From NCBI GenBank assembly GCA_910574455.1, contig CAJSYZ010000004.1, forward strand, positions 1,550,001 through 1,614,000: 64,000 nucleotides of DNA, read 5' to 3'. The position numbers and the translations under genes are program-made. This document shows, one piece after another, positions 23,488 to 35,230 of the stretch. The DNA comes from Trichaptum fuscoviolaceum. Taxonomy: Eukaryota > Basidiomycota > Agaricomycetes > Hymenochaetales > Trichaptaceae. Position 1 is the stretch's first letter. Every line of letters begins with the position of its first letter. The notes under the pieces are model-generated. The model did not search any database. It was not told the origin of the DNA and saw only the letters and a list, made by a program, of their open reading frames with translations.

Positions 23488-25774
23488 CTACATCCTCGGT
23501 GTTAGAACAATAGGTAATTTCCCATTTTTCATGACAAGGATATCCTGGATATCTTCCTCCCATTGTCTCGGATCGTACCCATCGGCAAAGCGCATCTCGA
23601 AGCGCTGCATCAGAAGAGCAACAACCATGCGCATTTCTACCACGGCGAGATTTCGGCCGGCGCAATTCGCGGGTCCATAGGAAAAGGGAATGAAAGCTGC
23701 AGCGGTCGTCACGACTTCGAAGTTATCGCCAGAAGCCGTGGGCTGCTTCTCAGAAACTTCGTTACGTCGGGCAGCCGCCTCCGCCAATGCTTGCGCTGGA
23801 GTACGTTTGGACGCGCTTGTGTGTAGCCAACGCTCAGGCCAGAACTTGTCGGGGTTCGGAGAGAAGTGCGCAGGATTACGGAATAATGCATAGGGAGGCA
23901 CAACAACTGCAGTTCCTTCAGGAATATAACTGCATATCGTAATTCTTTAGCATAAGCGAAATGGTAGAAAGATGCAACGTACTTAGACCCGACCCAATGA
24001 CCCCCGCTTCCCTTTTCAGGCGCACGCTGGAGGGAGCTCGGAAGAGGCGGCTGCATGCGCAGAGCTTCGTTTCTTTAAGATCATGTATATCAGAAACGGG
24101 ATCATTAAATGACGATGAGAAGATGGGCATTACTCACATAACGGCGTTCAAGTACGGTAGCTCAGACAGTCGGGCAGCGTCAAATGGATCCCCTTCGCCA
24201 ACGGGAAACGCGGTATCGATCTCCTTCTGTAAGGTCTTGTAGCACTCCGGGGTGGCGATCAAGAAACAGAAGAGTCCGCTAAGGACGGTCGATGTTGTAT
24301 CCGACCCTGCTATCATTGCCAGCACACCATCGGATATGACTTCTGCGTCCGCGGGAGGTTCTTTCTCTAGATTGTCCTCATCAATCTGTAGATCACATGT
24401 TAGATTTTAGATTGCGAGAAATAAAAGCTCAGTGCTGACGAGGTGATGAAATAGGTCCTTGACCATTGAACCGCGCTTCTTACGCTCAGATACCATCTCC
24501 TTCGCGAACTTATTTATACGAGCTTCCCTCGCACTAAGACTGGGTATCAACCGTCTGATTGAGGATAACCACGGTATATGCTGTGTTTTAGTAGAGGCCC
24601 TACGTTTAGCAATATCAGAGGCTATATGAGGTACATATAGATAGGGCAGGCAGACATACTCCATAGATTCCTCAATCATAGTCCAAATACCCATCTTGTC
24701 TTGCCCATCGCGCATGAGTTCAAAGCCCCCTCCGAATCTGGGAATGACAGAAAGGTATGAGATCCTTGATGCACGGCAAAGAAGAAGTACAACTCACGCC
24801 ATATCACCCATAAAATCGGTCCTGTGCATACCATATCTCAGCTCCCGGGGGTTCAAGGATTAGAAAAGACTTACGTGAAGAAACTTAACCATTGGGCAAG
24901 GTCAACATAGTTCTGTGCGCTTGATTGTTGTTTTGTTGACCTCCTCTGGAGCTCATCCACGAGCTGGAGCGCACGCTTAATGACAATCGGCTCGTACTCC
25001 TTGACAGAAACCGTGCTGAAGGCACGATTCCACCGCTTCCGTCGAACAGTGTGATCGTGCACGCTGCGCATTGAAACCATGCTCCGGGATCTTGGATCCG
25101 GTCCAGTTCGGTTATCCCACACTGGATTAAGCAGGTGAAATGAATGCGGAGATGTAGAAGCACAGGAGGGACGTACTAGGACCTTTTGGCATTCCATTCG
25201 CGCCCATTATTGATGAGATAGCGGTGACATCAGTAACGGATATCTCGTTTGGTCCTGAAGCAAGAGTAAGTCATCAAAGAGCTTGCTTATACAGAAGAGA
25301 AACGCGTACCTATTCGCACGTAGGGGCCGTATTTTTCATGAAGCTTCCTGTAGCAGATATGGTTCTTCCCATTTACCATAATCCATGCATTCCAGAGCTT
25401 CGACACTCTTGCCCAGAATGGCCCTGGATATTTATAGAGCGGGTGGAAGGGAGAGATGCGGTAGATGAAAATGGATGAAAGAAGCGTCGAGTAAAAGACC
25501 GAGAACGAAACAACAATCGCGGCTGCCGAAGAGGAGAAATGTGCGACCATGAACGGAACACTTATTGATGGCATGAAGCCGAGGAGGAAGAGAGTCACGA
25601 GGACTTTCCCCGGTGGAGGCTCGTACCTCTTGTATATCGCATGTGTTACCTAGGGATACGGCTTAGACAGTGTTGACAGAATGAAAATGCATGGTAACTC
25701 ACAAGAGCGCTGCTGACTCCAATAAGAATCGCATTGTTGAGAGAGATACCAGGGGCAAAAGTGATGGGCGCCAT
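23488..25774 (-). CDS. Cytochrome P450 monooxygenase, copy 1
   Basis: The model is complement(join(23488..23929,23983..24072,24138..24385,24440..24599,24660..24737,24798..24821,24875..25121,25183..25254,25310..25649,25703..25774)), ten exons, 590 aa, all phases closing. The N-terminal third has several hydrophobic segments (membrane anchor), then HPLYKYPGPFWARV. Family motifs: I-helix MIAGSDTTST, K-helix NEALRMQPP (ExxR), the PERW motif and the heme loop FSYGPANCAGRN with the Cys ligand. It should be an ER-bound, reductase-dependent monooxygenase. The substrate is unknown; I cannot assign a CYP number. A near-identical paralog lies directly upstream (27,952-30,219). Confidence 0.9.
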
Positions 25775-25810
25775 CTCTTTATCCGAGGAGTAGGGAATGG
25801 ATGGAGACAG

Positions 25811-26020
25811 CCTTATATACAGTACGGATGCATCGTGTTTCGTACAACCAACTTAACCCCCAATGCAGTTTCAACCCGAGCTTAGTGAAGGGTGAACACG
25901 CACAGGTTCTATTTCCGTGTTTCTTCGGAATCGATAAATCAAATCCGAAACATCATTGGCTTGAACGACTATCAGAATTGTATTGTGTCGGGCGGTTTCA
26001 CGCGATCCAAAGGCAACGTG
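25811..26020 (-). promoter_or_regulatory. P450 copy 1 promoter: TATA box and duplicated upstream block
   Basis: TATATAAG read on the - strand lies near 25,813-25,820, about 40 nt before the start codon. A 40-nt block at 25,981-26,020 (core GGCGGTTTCACGCG and CCAAAGGCAACGTG) is repeated upstream of copy 2 at 30,404-30,443 with 38 of 40 bases the same, while flanking DNA has diverged more. It may be a conserved control site or simply part of the duplicated segment. Confidence 0.45.
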
Positions 26021-27951
26021 GTCTTATGTGACTATCCGGTGCAAAATCAGCAACATATACGTACATACATATTCTTTTACTCTCGGTTATGGCGCGTAGG
26101 TCAGTTCCGATGTAAAGAATCGGAGGTGCTTGCCCTCAGACGTCAGGATAGGCGGGATGGCACAAGGCCTTCGCATGCCGACAATCTTCACGAATGCAAA
26201 ATCAGAGATTGCTTCCATACTCGCGCTGCCAGTCACGGTGTAACTTGAAGACGGGGAAACCTAATTGTATTGTTCTCCGTCGTATTTCAAAATAGAAAGG
26301 AGCGGCTCATATCGGTCTCTGTCACACTCTGGATCAGCTGCTCTTTCAAGTTGTCGTTGTTGCTCTGCGGTAACTTGACCAGGCCATTTCCCCGGGTCTT
26401 AGCATAACAACTACTAAGACGAAGAGATTATTAGCGTCACAGTTTACGCAAAAAGGTTATCGTGGTCACCACTGTATGTATACTGTGCGTTGAGATGTTA
26501 AACAGAATACGAGATAGCGAAGTTCGACTGTGATTTGCCTGGGTGGAGGGAGAGGCAGCATCGATGAGAGTCGAGACACTCAGGCTGTCACTGTTCACAG
26601 AGGATGATGCCGGCGGCCTACTAGTATGCCAGACGTCCGCCAGTTCGCACGCTAACTTTAAGATTCCCTCCTGACTCTCGTTTCCTTCTGCCACAGTAAT
26701 AACAGAATACCCACAATCATCTCCGAACTCAACTACTCAGAGTGTCGGTTGACAAAGGGCTACGCTAACTGCGTAGTCTCAAAAAGCAACGTCGCTATGA
26801 ACGCTTGGCTACCACAAGCCAGTTATCCCAGCTTCCACTGGCACAGGCACGGGTGGGGGAAAGGCGTGGACATACAGCAACAAACAACAATGTATCACTC
26901 ACTGGCTAACCCAGAAAGCTCTAAGCATCTCGGTCAGTGTCCCTTTGGGGTCAGGTGTTTTTGCCAATACTCTGACCCCCGACCCCGACCCCTTTTGACC
27001 CTTCGGGTCGGGCCAATGAGCTGACCCCTTGACCCGGCCACTGACCCAATGCGGTCCAGGATATGGCATGCCTGCCGTACCGCGGCCGAGAGGGCGACGA
27101 GTCAAGCTCACAGAGGAAGGCGGCGGCGGCGCAGCCTCTGACAAGGAGCATCCTCGGCAAGCCCACAAAGAAGATCACGCCGACCAAGGTCTGCCAAAGT
27201 GTAACCCCCCACCCGGCGTCCCCGCGGGCAAATGCAGTCAAGTTATGCAACAATGTACTCATCTGTTCCCTATCTTCCCCGTGAGAGATAAATGCACTCG
27301 TTACGCGACAAATTTTAGAGCGGGCCCAACCGCTGTTGCAAACCACTCTTCCAGTGGGGTCTCGTCTAATTCGGGTGGCATGAATAAGGCCTCGTCCAAA
27401 GCAAGCAAATAGCAGCAGCAAGTGTAGTATGGTGTACATTGCCTGAGTTGCGAGTCGCCCGAATCATTGGCACCTGTTTAATGGTCCTTTCACATCATTG
27501 TGAGTTGACATACCAGTACGAATAGGCCCAGGGCCCTAAGAGTGCATCAAGACGGCACAGTGCTTGATTAGACAGCAAAATGATGTGTTGTTGTGAGAGG
27601 TGTGAGTTCGGAGAGATACCTCGATCTAGGGGGCGGGGGGAGGACCTTCAAACTGAGGCGGGGCATGATGTTAGGACAGAACCAAAGTATTTTGAAGCAG
27701 AAGTTAGTCGAGGTGTATTTCAGATGGTGTTGTCAGTGGGCTTAGTATATCGTTCTTAGATGCCAGCGGTGGATACACTATAGTCCATTGAGAATAGTAC
27801 TTTTGCACAACGGATTAGGCAGGCTGTTGCTATGTATCCGACGAAGTGATCGTACGCAACGTGGGATATAGACGTAAACCGTTCCAGTTATGTAGTTTTA
27901 ACTTTTGATAAAGTTACCACAATTCCATATTTTAAAGCCCATCATCAAGCT
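26021..27951. other. Intergenic DNA between the two P450 genes, with a GACCC-rich patch
   Basis: No gene can be supported in these 1.9 kb. At 26,940-27,060 there is a dense patch of TGACCC/GACCCC units on the + strand and a short GGGTC inversion (CTTCGGGTCGGG). A - strand frame at 26,437-26,694 is open but unrecognised. Confidence 0.4.
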
Positions 27952-30219
27952 TTACGCCCTCGGCGTTAAAACAACCGGTAGCTTCCCATTCTTCATGATA
28001 AGCATGTCCTGAATATCTTCATCCCACTGGCTCGGATCGTACCCATCAGCGAAGCGCATTTCAAAGCGCTGCATCAGAAGAGCGACAACCATGCGCATCT
28101 CTACCATAGCGAGATTCCGGCCGGCGCAGTTTGCAGGACCATAGGAGAAGGGCAGGAAAGCCGCAGCGTTCGTCACGACTTCAGCACTGTCCCCGGTAGA
28201 GCGTTTCTCAGAAATTTCGTTCTGGTGGGCAGCGGCCTCCGCTAGTGCTTGCGCCGGAGTACGCTTAGATGCGCTCGTGTGTAACCATCGCTCGGGCCAG
28301 AACTTGTCGGGATTCGGGGAGAAGTATGCGGGGTTGCGAAATAATGCATAGGGAGGCACATTCACGGCAGTTCCTTCTGGAACAAAACTGTTATGCAGCT
28401 TCAGCAACTGGTGACGATGGGTAATGAAAAAGAGGAAACGTACTGAGAACCGACCCAATGGCCACCACTGCCCTCCGCAGGTGCACGCTGGAGGGTGCTC
28501 GGAACGGGAGGTTGCATTCGTAATGCTTCATTGCTGAACAGTCACATGAGTACACGAAAAACGGCAAATGTCGACCAGACAGAACCCACATGACAGCATT
28601 CAAATACGGCAATTCAGACAAGCGCGCAGCATCGAAAGGATCTCCTTCACCAATGGGAAACGCGGTGTCGATCTCCTTCTGCAGGGTCTTGTAGCATTCT
28701 GGGCTGGCGATCATGAAACAAAAGAGGCCGCTAAGGACCGTCGATGTCGTGTCCGAGCCTGCGATCATTGCAAGCACTCCATCAGACACAACTTCGGCAT
28801 CCGATGGCTGTTCTTTCTCCAAATTGTCCTCGTCGATCTATTAGATCAAATATTAGAAGTTATAAAGAAGAAGGACAGTGAGTACTGACGAGGTGATGAA
28901 AGAGATCCTTGACCATTGAGCCGCGCTGCTTACGCTTAAAAACCATTTCCTTTGCGAAGAGGACCGTCTGAAAGAGTCTTGCGTTAGCTCCTGGTATGAA
29001 CTTCCTGAGAGAATTCAACCACGGAGCATGCTGGGTTTTAGCGGAGGCCCTGGAGTTGTTATCAATAGAGAGACTGTGTGGTGTCTGAAGTGGAAACAGG
29101 CATACTCAATGAAGTCTTCAAACATGGTCCAAATTCCACTCTTGTCTTGCCCATCGCGCATGAGTTCAAAGCCTCCGCCGAACCTGTAGAACGCAGATAA
29201 GTATAACAACCTTGAATTATGGGGAAAAAACCTCACGCCATATCACCCATAAAGTCAGTCCTATATATACCATATTTTAGATCCTGTCGGTAAAACGAGG
29301 TAGAATTGACATACGTGAAGAAACTAAGCCATTGGGCGAGGTCAACGTAGTTCTGTGCATTTGGTTGCTCTTTTGTTGACCTCCGCTGGAGCTCATCCAC
29401 AAGCTGAAGTGCACGCTTGATGACAATCGGCTCGTACTCCTTGACAGAGACTGTGCTGAAGGCACGATTCCATCGCTTCCGGCGGATAGCATGATCATGC
29501 ACGTTGCGCATCGAAATCATACTCCGTGATTTAGGATCAGCTCTCGCTCGGTTATCCCACACTGGTGGAGTGAAAATCCAATAAACATATAGATGAGCGA
29601 GCCAGACAAACAGGTCAAACGTACTAGGTCCCTTTGGCATCCCATTTGCTCCCAGAATCGACGAAATAGCGGTGACATCAATGACGCATATCTCATTTGG
29701 TCCTAATCAAATACGTAAGTCAACTATAGTCTTTTTCAGTCTAAATGTGAACACAGTACCTATTCGCACATACGGTCCATATTTTTCGTGAAGTTTCTTG
29801 TAGTAGATATGGTTCTTCCCGCTTGCCATAATCCTCACATTCCATAACTTCGTTACTTTCGCGAAGAACGGACCTGGAAATTTATAAAGCGGATGGAAGG
29901 GAGAGATGCGGTAGATGAAAATGGATGAAAGAAGTGTCAAGTAAAAGACCGAGAACGAAACCACAATCGCGGCTGCCAAAGAGGAAAAGTGTGTGACCAT
30001 GAACGGGACGGATATCGATGGCATAAAGCCGAGGAGAAAGAGAGTCACGGGGACTTGGCCCGGCGAGGGCTCATATCTCTTGTATACCGCATGTGTTACC
30101 TAGGAATACAGTTTAGAAATTAAAGGGGAGATTACATGGCGACTCACAAGGGCACTGCTGACTGCAATGAGAATTGCGTTGAAGAAGGAAACACTTGGGG
30201 GCAAAGCGATGGGTGCCAT
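27952..30219 (-). CDS. Cytochrome P450 monooxygenase, copy 2
   Basis: Tandem paralog of the gene at 23,488-25,774. Exon order and splice positions correspond wherever I checked. The start (MAPIALPPSVSFFNAILIAV) is at 30,219 and the stop at 27,952. I-helix MIAGSDTTST, PERWLHTSAS and heme loop FSYGPANCAGRN are all retained, as is NEALRMQPP. In the middle, a short intron that is easy to miss (GTATGC...CTCCAG, about 29,050-29,110) restores the frame, so I see no inactivating change. Differences are scattered substitutions, including ones in the likely substrate-contact regions, so the two enzymes may differ in substrate. Confidence 0.85.
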
Positions 30220-30269
30220 CGCTTGCTCCAAAGACAATCAGTAATTGAAGTCGATGGGTGGAACTGCCC

Positions 30270-30443
30270 TTATATACAGCTCGGATATACTGGGTTTTTT
30301 ACATAGCATAACCACGGAAGCAAATTAATCGCGTGAACGCATGCTTGCTTCCGTGCTTCTTCGGGATCGACAAGTCACATCCACATATGTTTGGCAGATA
30401 TTGTATTGTGTCCGGCGGTTTCACGCGGTCCAAAGGCAACGTG
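30270..30443 (-). promoter_or_regulatory. P450 copy 2 promoter: TATA box and duplicated upstream block
   Basis: TATATAAG on the - strand at about 30,270-30,276, roughly 50 nt before the start. The 40-nt block shared with copy 1 is at 30,404-30,443, slightly closer to its gene than in copy 1. Confidence 0.45.
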
Positions 30444-31057
30444 TTTTTCTATGACTGTTGGGCTCATAATCAGCAACTTTCGCTATGGACTGTCGTACTC
30501 CACATACGTATAATAATTCTCAGAAGCGCGATCTACCCGAAGGCTGAAATGTGAGATTGTACAGTCTATCTTCAAGTTGAAGGCGGCCGCGGATGACCTC
30601 CCGAGTGCGCGTCACTTATTTCAACGTACCAAGAACAGTCGGAGCGTAACAACTCTCTGGTGTAAATCTCCTGCCGCGAATGCGATAAAGCGACTTGCTT
30701 CCTTCCATCCGAGAGCCTTTTAGATTTATGTTGGTTCACGATGCTAGAGGCCTTGCACTTTTCATGATGGCGGGCCAGTCTTCCTTGCGCCCACTAGTTG
30801 ATATATTGCTTCCAAGATTGGTGTTCGATGGCGGTCTCTCCCTGCGTACTTCAAGTCGTTGGTTTGAGTGACCGTTGTTTGAAGAACTATGATAACTCTT
30901 GATTCAAAGTTCTTGAAAACGACACAGACGTGCGTGAGAGAACTTGAATCAAATTGCTGCTTTTGAGCAGCTTCAAGTTTACTACTGTATGTAGTACTAC
31001 TAAATACGACTTAAAAATCCTGAAGGCGTTCCGTTCCCATTGTCTCCGTCATTTACC
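30444..31057. other. Intergenic DNA between divergent P450 and gcvT genes
   Basis: No coding frame of note. Contains a few CAACTTGAAG/TTGAATC words near 30,575 and 30,945 and an AGTACTACTA piece near 30,990. Confidence 0.4.
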
Positions 31058-32655
31058 ATGTTCGTTGTTCGCCGCATCGCACAGCGCAGTGCTTGTGGTG
31101 CATCATGCAGTCGCTCGGCCCACCAAAGTCGACAGTTCTCGCACACGCGCTCGGTGCAGGAAGAGGTGAGAGAAATTACTTGATGTTTAACAAAATTCTA
31201 TGTCTCACTTAACCCTGCTGTAGCTACGGCGGACAAGGCTTTACGACTACCACCTCGAAAATGGCGCAAAGATGGTTCCGTTCGCTGGCTACGCCATGCC
31301 GCTTTCGTATGGAAGCGTCGGAGCAGGTATGTTAGTCTGAATTCTCGCGCAAAAGTGCATGCTCTAATGGTTGTTAGTTGCGAGCCATCACCATGTTCGG
31401 AACTCGGTGGGGCTTTTCGATGTTGGTCATATGGTGCAATCAAAGTATGTTGGATTAGTTTATTGCAAAGATGCAAACTCATTTATGGCCTCCGCTGTCT
31501 AGCTTTCTCGGCGCAACCGCAACGCAGTTTCTGGAATGGATAACACCTTCCTCCCTCACATCCTTACCCCCTTACTCATCTACCCTTTCGGTCATTCTCA
31601 ACGAGAAAGGCGGCATCATCGACGATACCGTCATAACGAAGCACGCGGAAGACGCATTTTATGTCGTAACGAATGCTGGTCGTCGAGATCGTGACCTTCC
31701 ATGGCTACGCGAGAAACTCGACGAGTGGAATTCTTCACCGCGTGCGGAGAAGGGCAAAGTTGAGATGGAAGTGCTGGAAGATTGGGGCTTGGTAGCCCTA
31801 CAAGGACCGGAGGCTGCAACTTTATTGCAGGGACTAACTGCGTTCGACCTCCGACAACTGACGTTTGGAAAATGTGCTTTTGTGCCTCTCGAGGGATACA
31901 ACGTCCATGTAGCAAGGGGTGGCTACACTGGAGAAGATGGCTTCGAGGTGAGGCTCCATCTCATCTATCAAAAACATTTTATCACGTTCATTATAGATCT
32001 CTATTCCACCTGCTCAAACAGTGGAAGTCACGAAACTTCTTGTGCGTGGGCCCGTACAGGTGACAGGCCTCGGAGCGCGAGACAGCCTGCGTTTAGAAGC
32101 TGGAATGTGTTTGTACGGCCATGATTTAGATGAAGACACTTCACCGATTGAAGCCGGGCTGACTTGGGTCATTGGTATGTAAGCTTACGTCCACAAATTA
32201 TATTAGAACTCACATTTACGCACGTCAGGTAAGGATCGTAGAGAAAAGGGTGATTTCATTGGTGCAGCTGGTGTTCTTGAGCACCTGAAGAACGGACCCC
32301 CGCGGCGCCGAATGGGAATGATAGTAGAGGGTGCCCCTGCTCGAGGTCAGTCTCACATCCGTGTCAATGCTTTTATGTCTGATTAATAAAACACTATATC
32401 CATAATCCAGAGGGAGCAAAGATATTTACGCCAGACGGTTCAGCCCAGCTCGGCGTGGTGACCTCAGGCATACCCTCTCCGAGCTTAGGCAAGAATATAG
32501 CAATGGGTTACGTGCAGTCAGGCCACCACAAGAAGGGAACGGAGCTTGGCGTTGAAGTGAGGAACAAGTTGCGGAAGGCTATTGTCACGCCAATGCCGTT
32601 CGTGAAGACGCGGTACTGGAGGGGCCCAGAGAAAGACGACGGGAAGAAGCTGTAA
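31058..32655 (+). CDS. Aminomethyltransferase, glycine cleavage system T protein (mitochondrial)
   Basis: The model is join(31058..31165,31224..31326,31378..31444,31503..31947,31997..32174,32229..32345,32411..32655), seven exons, 420 aa, all phases closing. Residues 1-36 are Arg/Ser-rich and lack acidic residues until the end ([20 protein letters not shown]), a typical mitochondrial presequence. Landmarks of the T protein are [41 protein letters not shown] and [11 protein letters not shown], then the C-terminal barrel with [20 protein letters not shown]. It transfers the methylene group of the H-protein-bound aminomethyl arm to tetrahydrofolate and releases ammonia. Confidence 0.95.
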
Positions 32656-33321
32656 AACAAAGTGGTCCCTCCCATGAGTCGTCGCTTACCATAGAATTCC
32701 GTCCAATTTACATCGCATTTGTATAGTACGCTACTCAACTAGCATTGCCGTTATCTAATACACGCTTTCAACAGATTACACCTAAGATGGATCATTCAAA
32801 CATCCTGTAGGCTCTAAAATAATTTCTAGAGCATTACAGTATCGGAGTCTATTCTTGGTTCCTCACTTATGCCGAAGAATCTTACTGCACCTTAGGCTAG
32901 CCGACGACTCCTAAGCTCTCAACCGCCAGTGGTCTAGAATGTGGTTCAGTAAGTCAAGCAACATACAACTTGGACACAACAATGGCAATGTTTCTCATAA
33001 TTTCTTTTGTTGGCCCACCAATGAGGGCGCGATTGTTGTGTGGTTTAACTCTGTGGTCAATTGATAATGCAGATGCGATCTGCAACCACAAACCTATGGC
33101 CTTATAAAAGGATCGCAGGCATGAACGATGGCTCCCCAGCTGGTCTATCTCTCTCGTCCTTCCTTCTTGTGCATTTCGCATTCTTTGTTTTTCACGTACA
33201 GAAAAAAGCACAAAAATTTAACTCTATTACGAGTACTTTTAATTTGTGCAATTAGATTCTGGTAAGCCCCTCTTTAATATGGATCGCTGAACAATTCTTG
33301 AAGTATCGACACATAGGTACT
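32656..33321. other. Intergenic DNA
   Basis: 3' flank of gcvT and 5' flank of the next gene. No coding frame of note. Confidence 0.4.
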
Positions 33322-34566
33322 ATGCCACATTTCGCTTTCCTTGATGACGATCCCTCTGAAGTCGTTCACACTCATTCACGTTCGCGCTCCTCGGCACCTT
33401 CCTGGACAACTGCGGGCCTTCCTGATTCCGATGCAGTACTCTGTATCCCTGTCCGCCCGAGCCAATCATCGAGTAGGCCCCGTCGTCCCTCTATTAGAAC
33501 TGCTGGTCTTCGGGATTCAACTCGAGCATCCCCTATTTCGGCTTCACAAAGCTCTGCCAAGTCTTCACCTAGCATGACTTCGTCGTCCACGGATCAGAGT
33601 ACAAGTTCAGTGCCAATGCCAAAGATTAGGTCGAAGAGGTCATTCGCCCACTTGCGTTCCATTTCTCTTGCAGCACCGTTTACGAAATCGAGCGAGCCCG
33701 CCCCAAAGCAGAGGACGCGCAAAACGTCTACACCGCAGTCTCGCTATGCACACCTGACGGGATCGGCTGCTCCGCTTTCTCTTGCTCAAGAAGTCCAACT
33801 TTCTCAGATGCTGGACGGTGGTTCATTCGAGAAGAATGTTCGCCGCGTCGCCGAGAGTCAAGCGCACGATGGTGCAGTCAGCGGGGTTTACAGAGATGGT
33901 CGGGGTGGACTCTACAGGGACGAGGATGAACGACTCGAGCTTCAGGGACTCCTCCCTGCGACATCGGATTCTTCCATGGCCCCTCCGAAGAAAACTTTGG
34001 GCTTTCTCCCTCGTTTAAGGGCGAGGAAGGAGGATAACCCCGACTGGGATGATGAGTCTGAGCCAGAATCTGCTCGCCGCGATAGTGACTGCTTCTCTGA
34101 CCGTCGCGACAGCTTCTTGGACCCCTCCAGGATCGTCCGACACCGTGATTCGACCATGATTAGCACTGGTAACATTATCCCTGCATCGTCCCATGGGATG
34201 CGCCACAGGCGCTCGAGCTCTGCGGCACCTGGTGTGTTGAATGCCTTCGCTGTCCCTCCCGTGGATGGAACAACGTCTCACCCTCGTTCTCACTCAAGAC
34301 ACCGCTCTGCGACAGTCAATGTCCCCCCGCCTGCAATGCATACCGCCGATGTTCCTCATCATGAGAAGCGACGCAAGGATATGGCTCCCCCTTCCCATTC
34401 AGCAGTCCCTATCGCTCACGAGGGCCAACGCGAATTTATTGCTTCATCCTTCGCACCACCTTCCTTTCCTTCCCTTATTATTACTCCATTTTACGAACAG
34501 CAACGCGACCTGAAGCGAAAAGCTTCACGATCTAAACTTACCGGACTTTTTAGAAGCCGCTCATGA
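33322..34566 (+). CDS. Ser/Arg-rich disordered protein of unknown function
   Basis: One open exon. I prefer the ATG at 33,322 (MPHFAFLDDD) to that at 33,298, because MPHFAF opens the conserved-looking part; this gives 414 aa. The protein is rich in Ser, Arg, Pro and His, has many SR, RRxS and SxxRR sites, and ends with the basic RKASRSKLTGLFRSRS. Short ordered-looking islands are GSAAPLSLAQEVQLSQML and RDGRGGLYRDEDERLELQGL. It has no membrane segment and no catalytic motif. Similar proteins occur in agaricomycetes as conserved hypotheticals. Phospho-regulated scaffold is only a guess. Confidence 0.65.
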   Translation: MPHFAFLDDDPSEVVHTHSRSRSSAPSWTTAGLPDSDAVLCIPVRPSQSSSRPRRPSIRTAGLRDSTRASPISASQSSAKSSPSMTSSSTDQSTSSVPMPKIRSKRSFAHLRSISLAAPFTKSSEPAPKQRTRKTSTPQSRYAHLTGSAAPLSLAQEVQLSQMLDGGSFEKNVRRVAESQAHDGAVSGVYRDGRGGLYRDEDERLELQGLLPATSDSSMAPPKKTLGFLPRLRARKEDNPDWDDESEPESARRDSDCFSDRRDSFLDPSRIVRHRDSTMISTGNIIPASSHGMRHRRSSSAAPGVLNAFAVPPVDGTTSHPRSHSRHRSATVNVPPPAMHTADVPHHEKRRKDMAPPSHSAVPIAHEGQREFIASSFAPPSFPSLIITPFYEQQRDLKRKASRSKLTGLFRSRS

Positions 34567-35230
34567 GTAGTAATACATAATGCACGCTAGAGTTTAATTT
34601 AATGGACGATGAGACCTGCTGTCGAAGTCGGTTTCCAACCGCTGGATCGGTTATATGTATATATACAATGTATGCAACTTTATATGTGTTTTTGCCAATA
34701 GATATGATGTCTGCTTCTTAGCCTTTACTGCATCTTTCGTATGCTGTAGTTTTCGCGAGTCGCGACGCCACGCAGCTACATATACAACTTTCAAAGATTG
34801 CCCAATCCTGGGAACTCCTACATTTGCTGCTCACTTGTGTGATGTCCTCCGGAATGATACACTACCTCTGAAGTTATTGACGGGCATTACAGCTGGTCTA
34901 TTGCGACGTAATAGTAGAATGATCAGCGCATAACACCGTGAGAAAGTACCACCTTTCGCTCTCTAACTCTGGCACACTGGCATCCCGAAGTCGTTATCGG
35001 TTAGCATGCTATCAGATGCTATTCTACTGAGGGAAGACTCATGTTTGCACTATAATTCAATCCGGTGGTTTCCGTGACCATCATTTTCAAGATGATGAAG
35101 CTAGACTTGAAATCATCTCTGTTACGTGTACGAAGCCACCGGTGTCCCCATATCTCAATTTTCAACAGCAAGCCCAGTATGGGTACTTTGCCAAGGGTAG
35201 TTAGATTGTGACAGGAGGGTACTTTACACG
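34567..35230. other. Intergenic DNA
   Basis: AT-rich, no supportable gene. Confidence 0.4.

Noticed and set aside
26437..26694. Open - strand frame of 85 codons with a weakly cyclin-like composition
   Set aside because: Too short, no recognisable motif, no convincing adjoining exons.
27029..27412. CRISPR-like or tRNA features anywhere in the window
   Set aside because: No regularly spaced direct repeats and no cloverleaf with TTCRANNC-type T loop was noticed by eye; CRISPR is not expected in a fungal nuclear genome.
26951..27439. Long frames on both strands around the GACCC patch
   Set aside because: Produced by stop-poor GC-rich repeat DNA; content differs on each strand and matches nothing.
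29050..29110. Apparent premature stop in P450 copy 2
   Set aside because: A short intron with GTATGC donor, aligned with GTATGT in copy 1, removes it.
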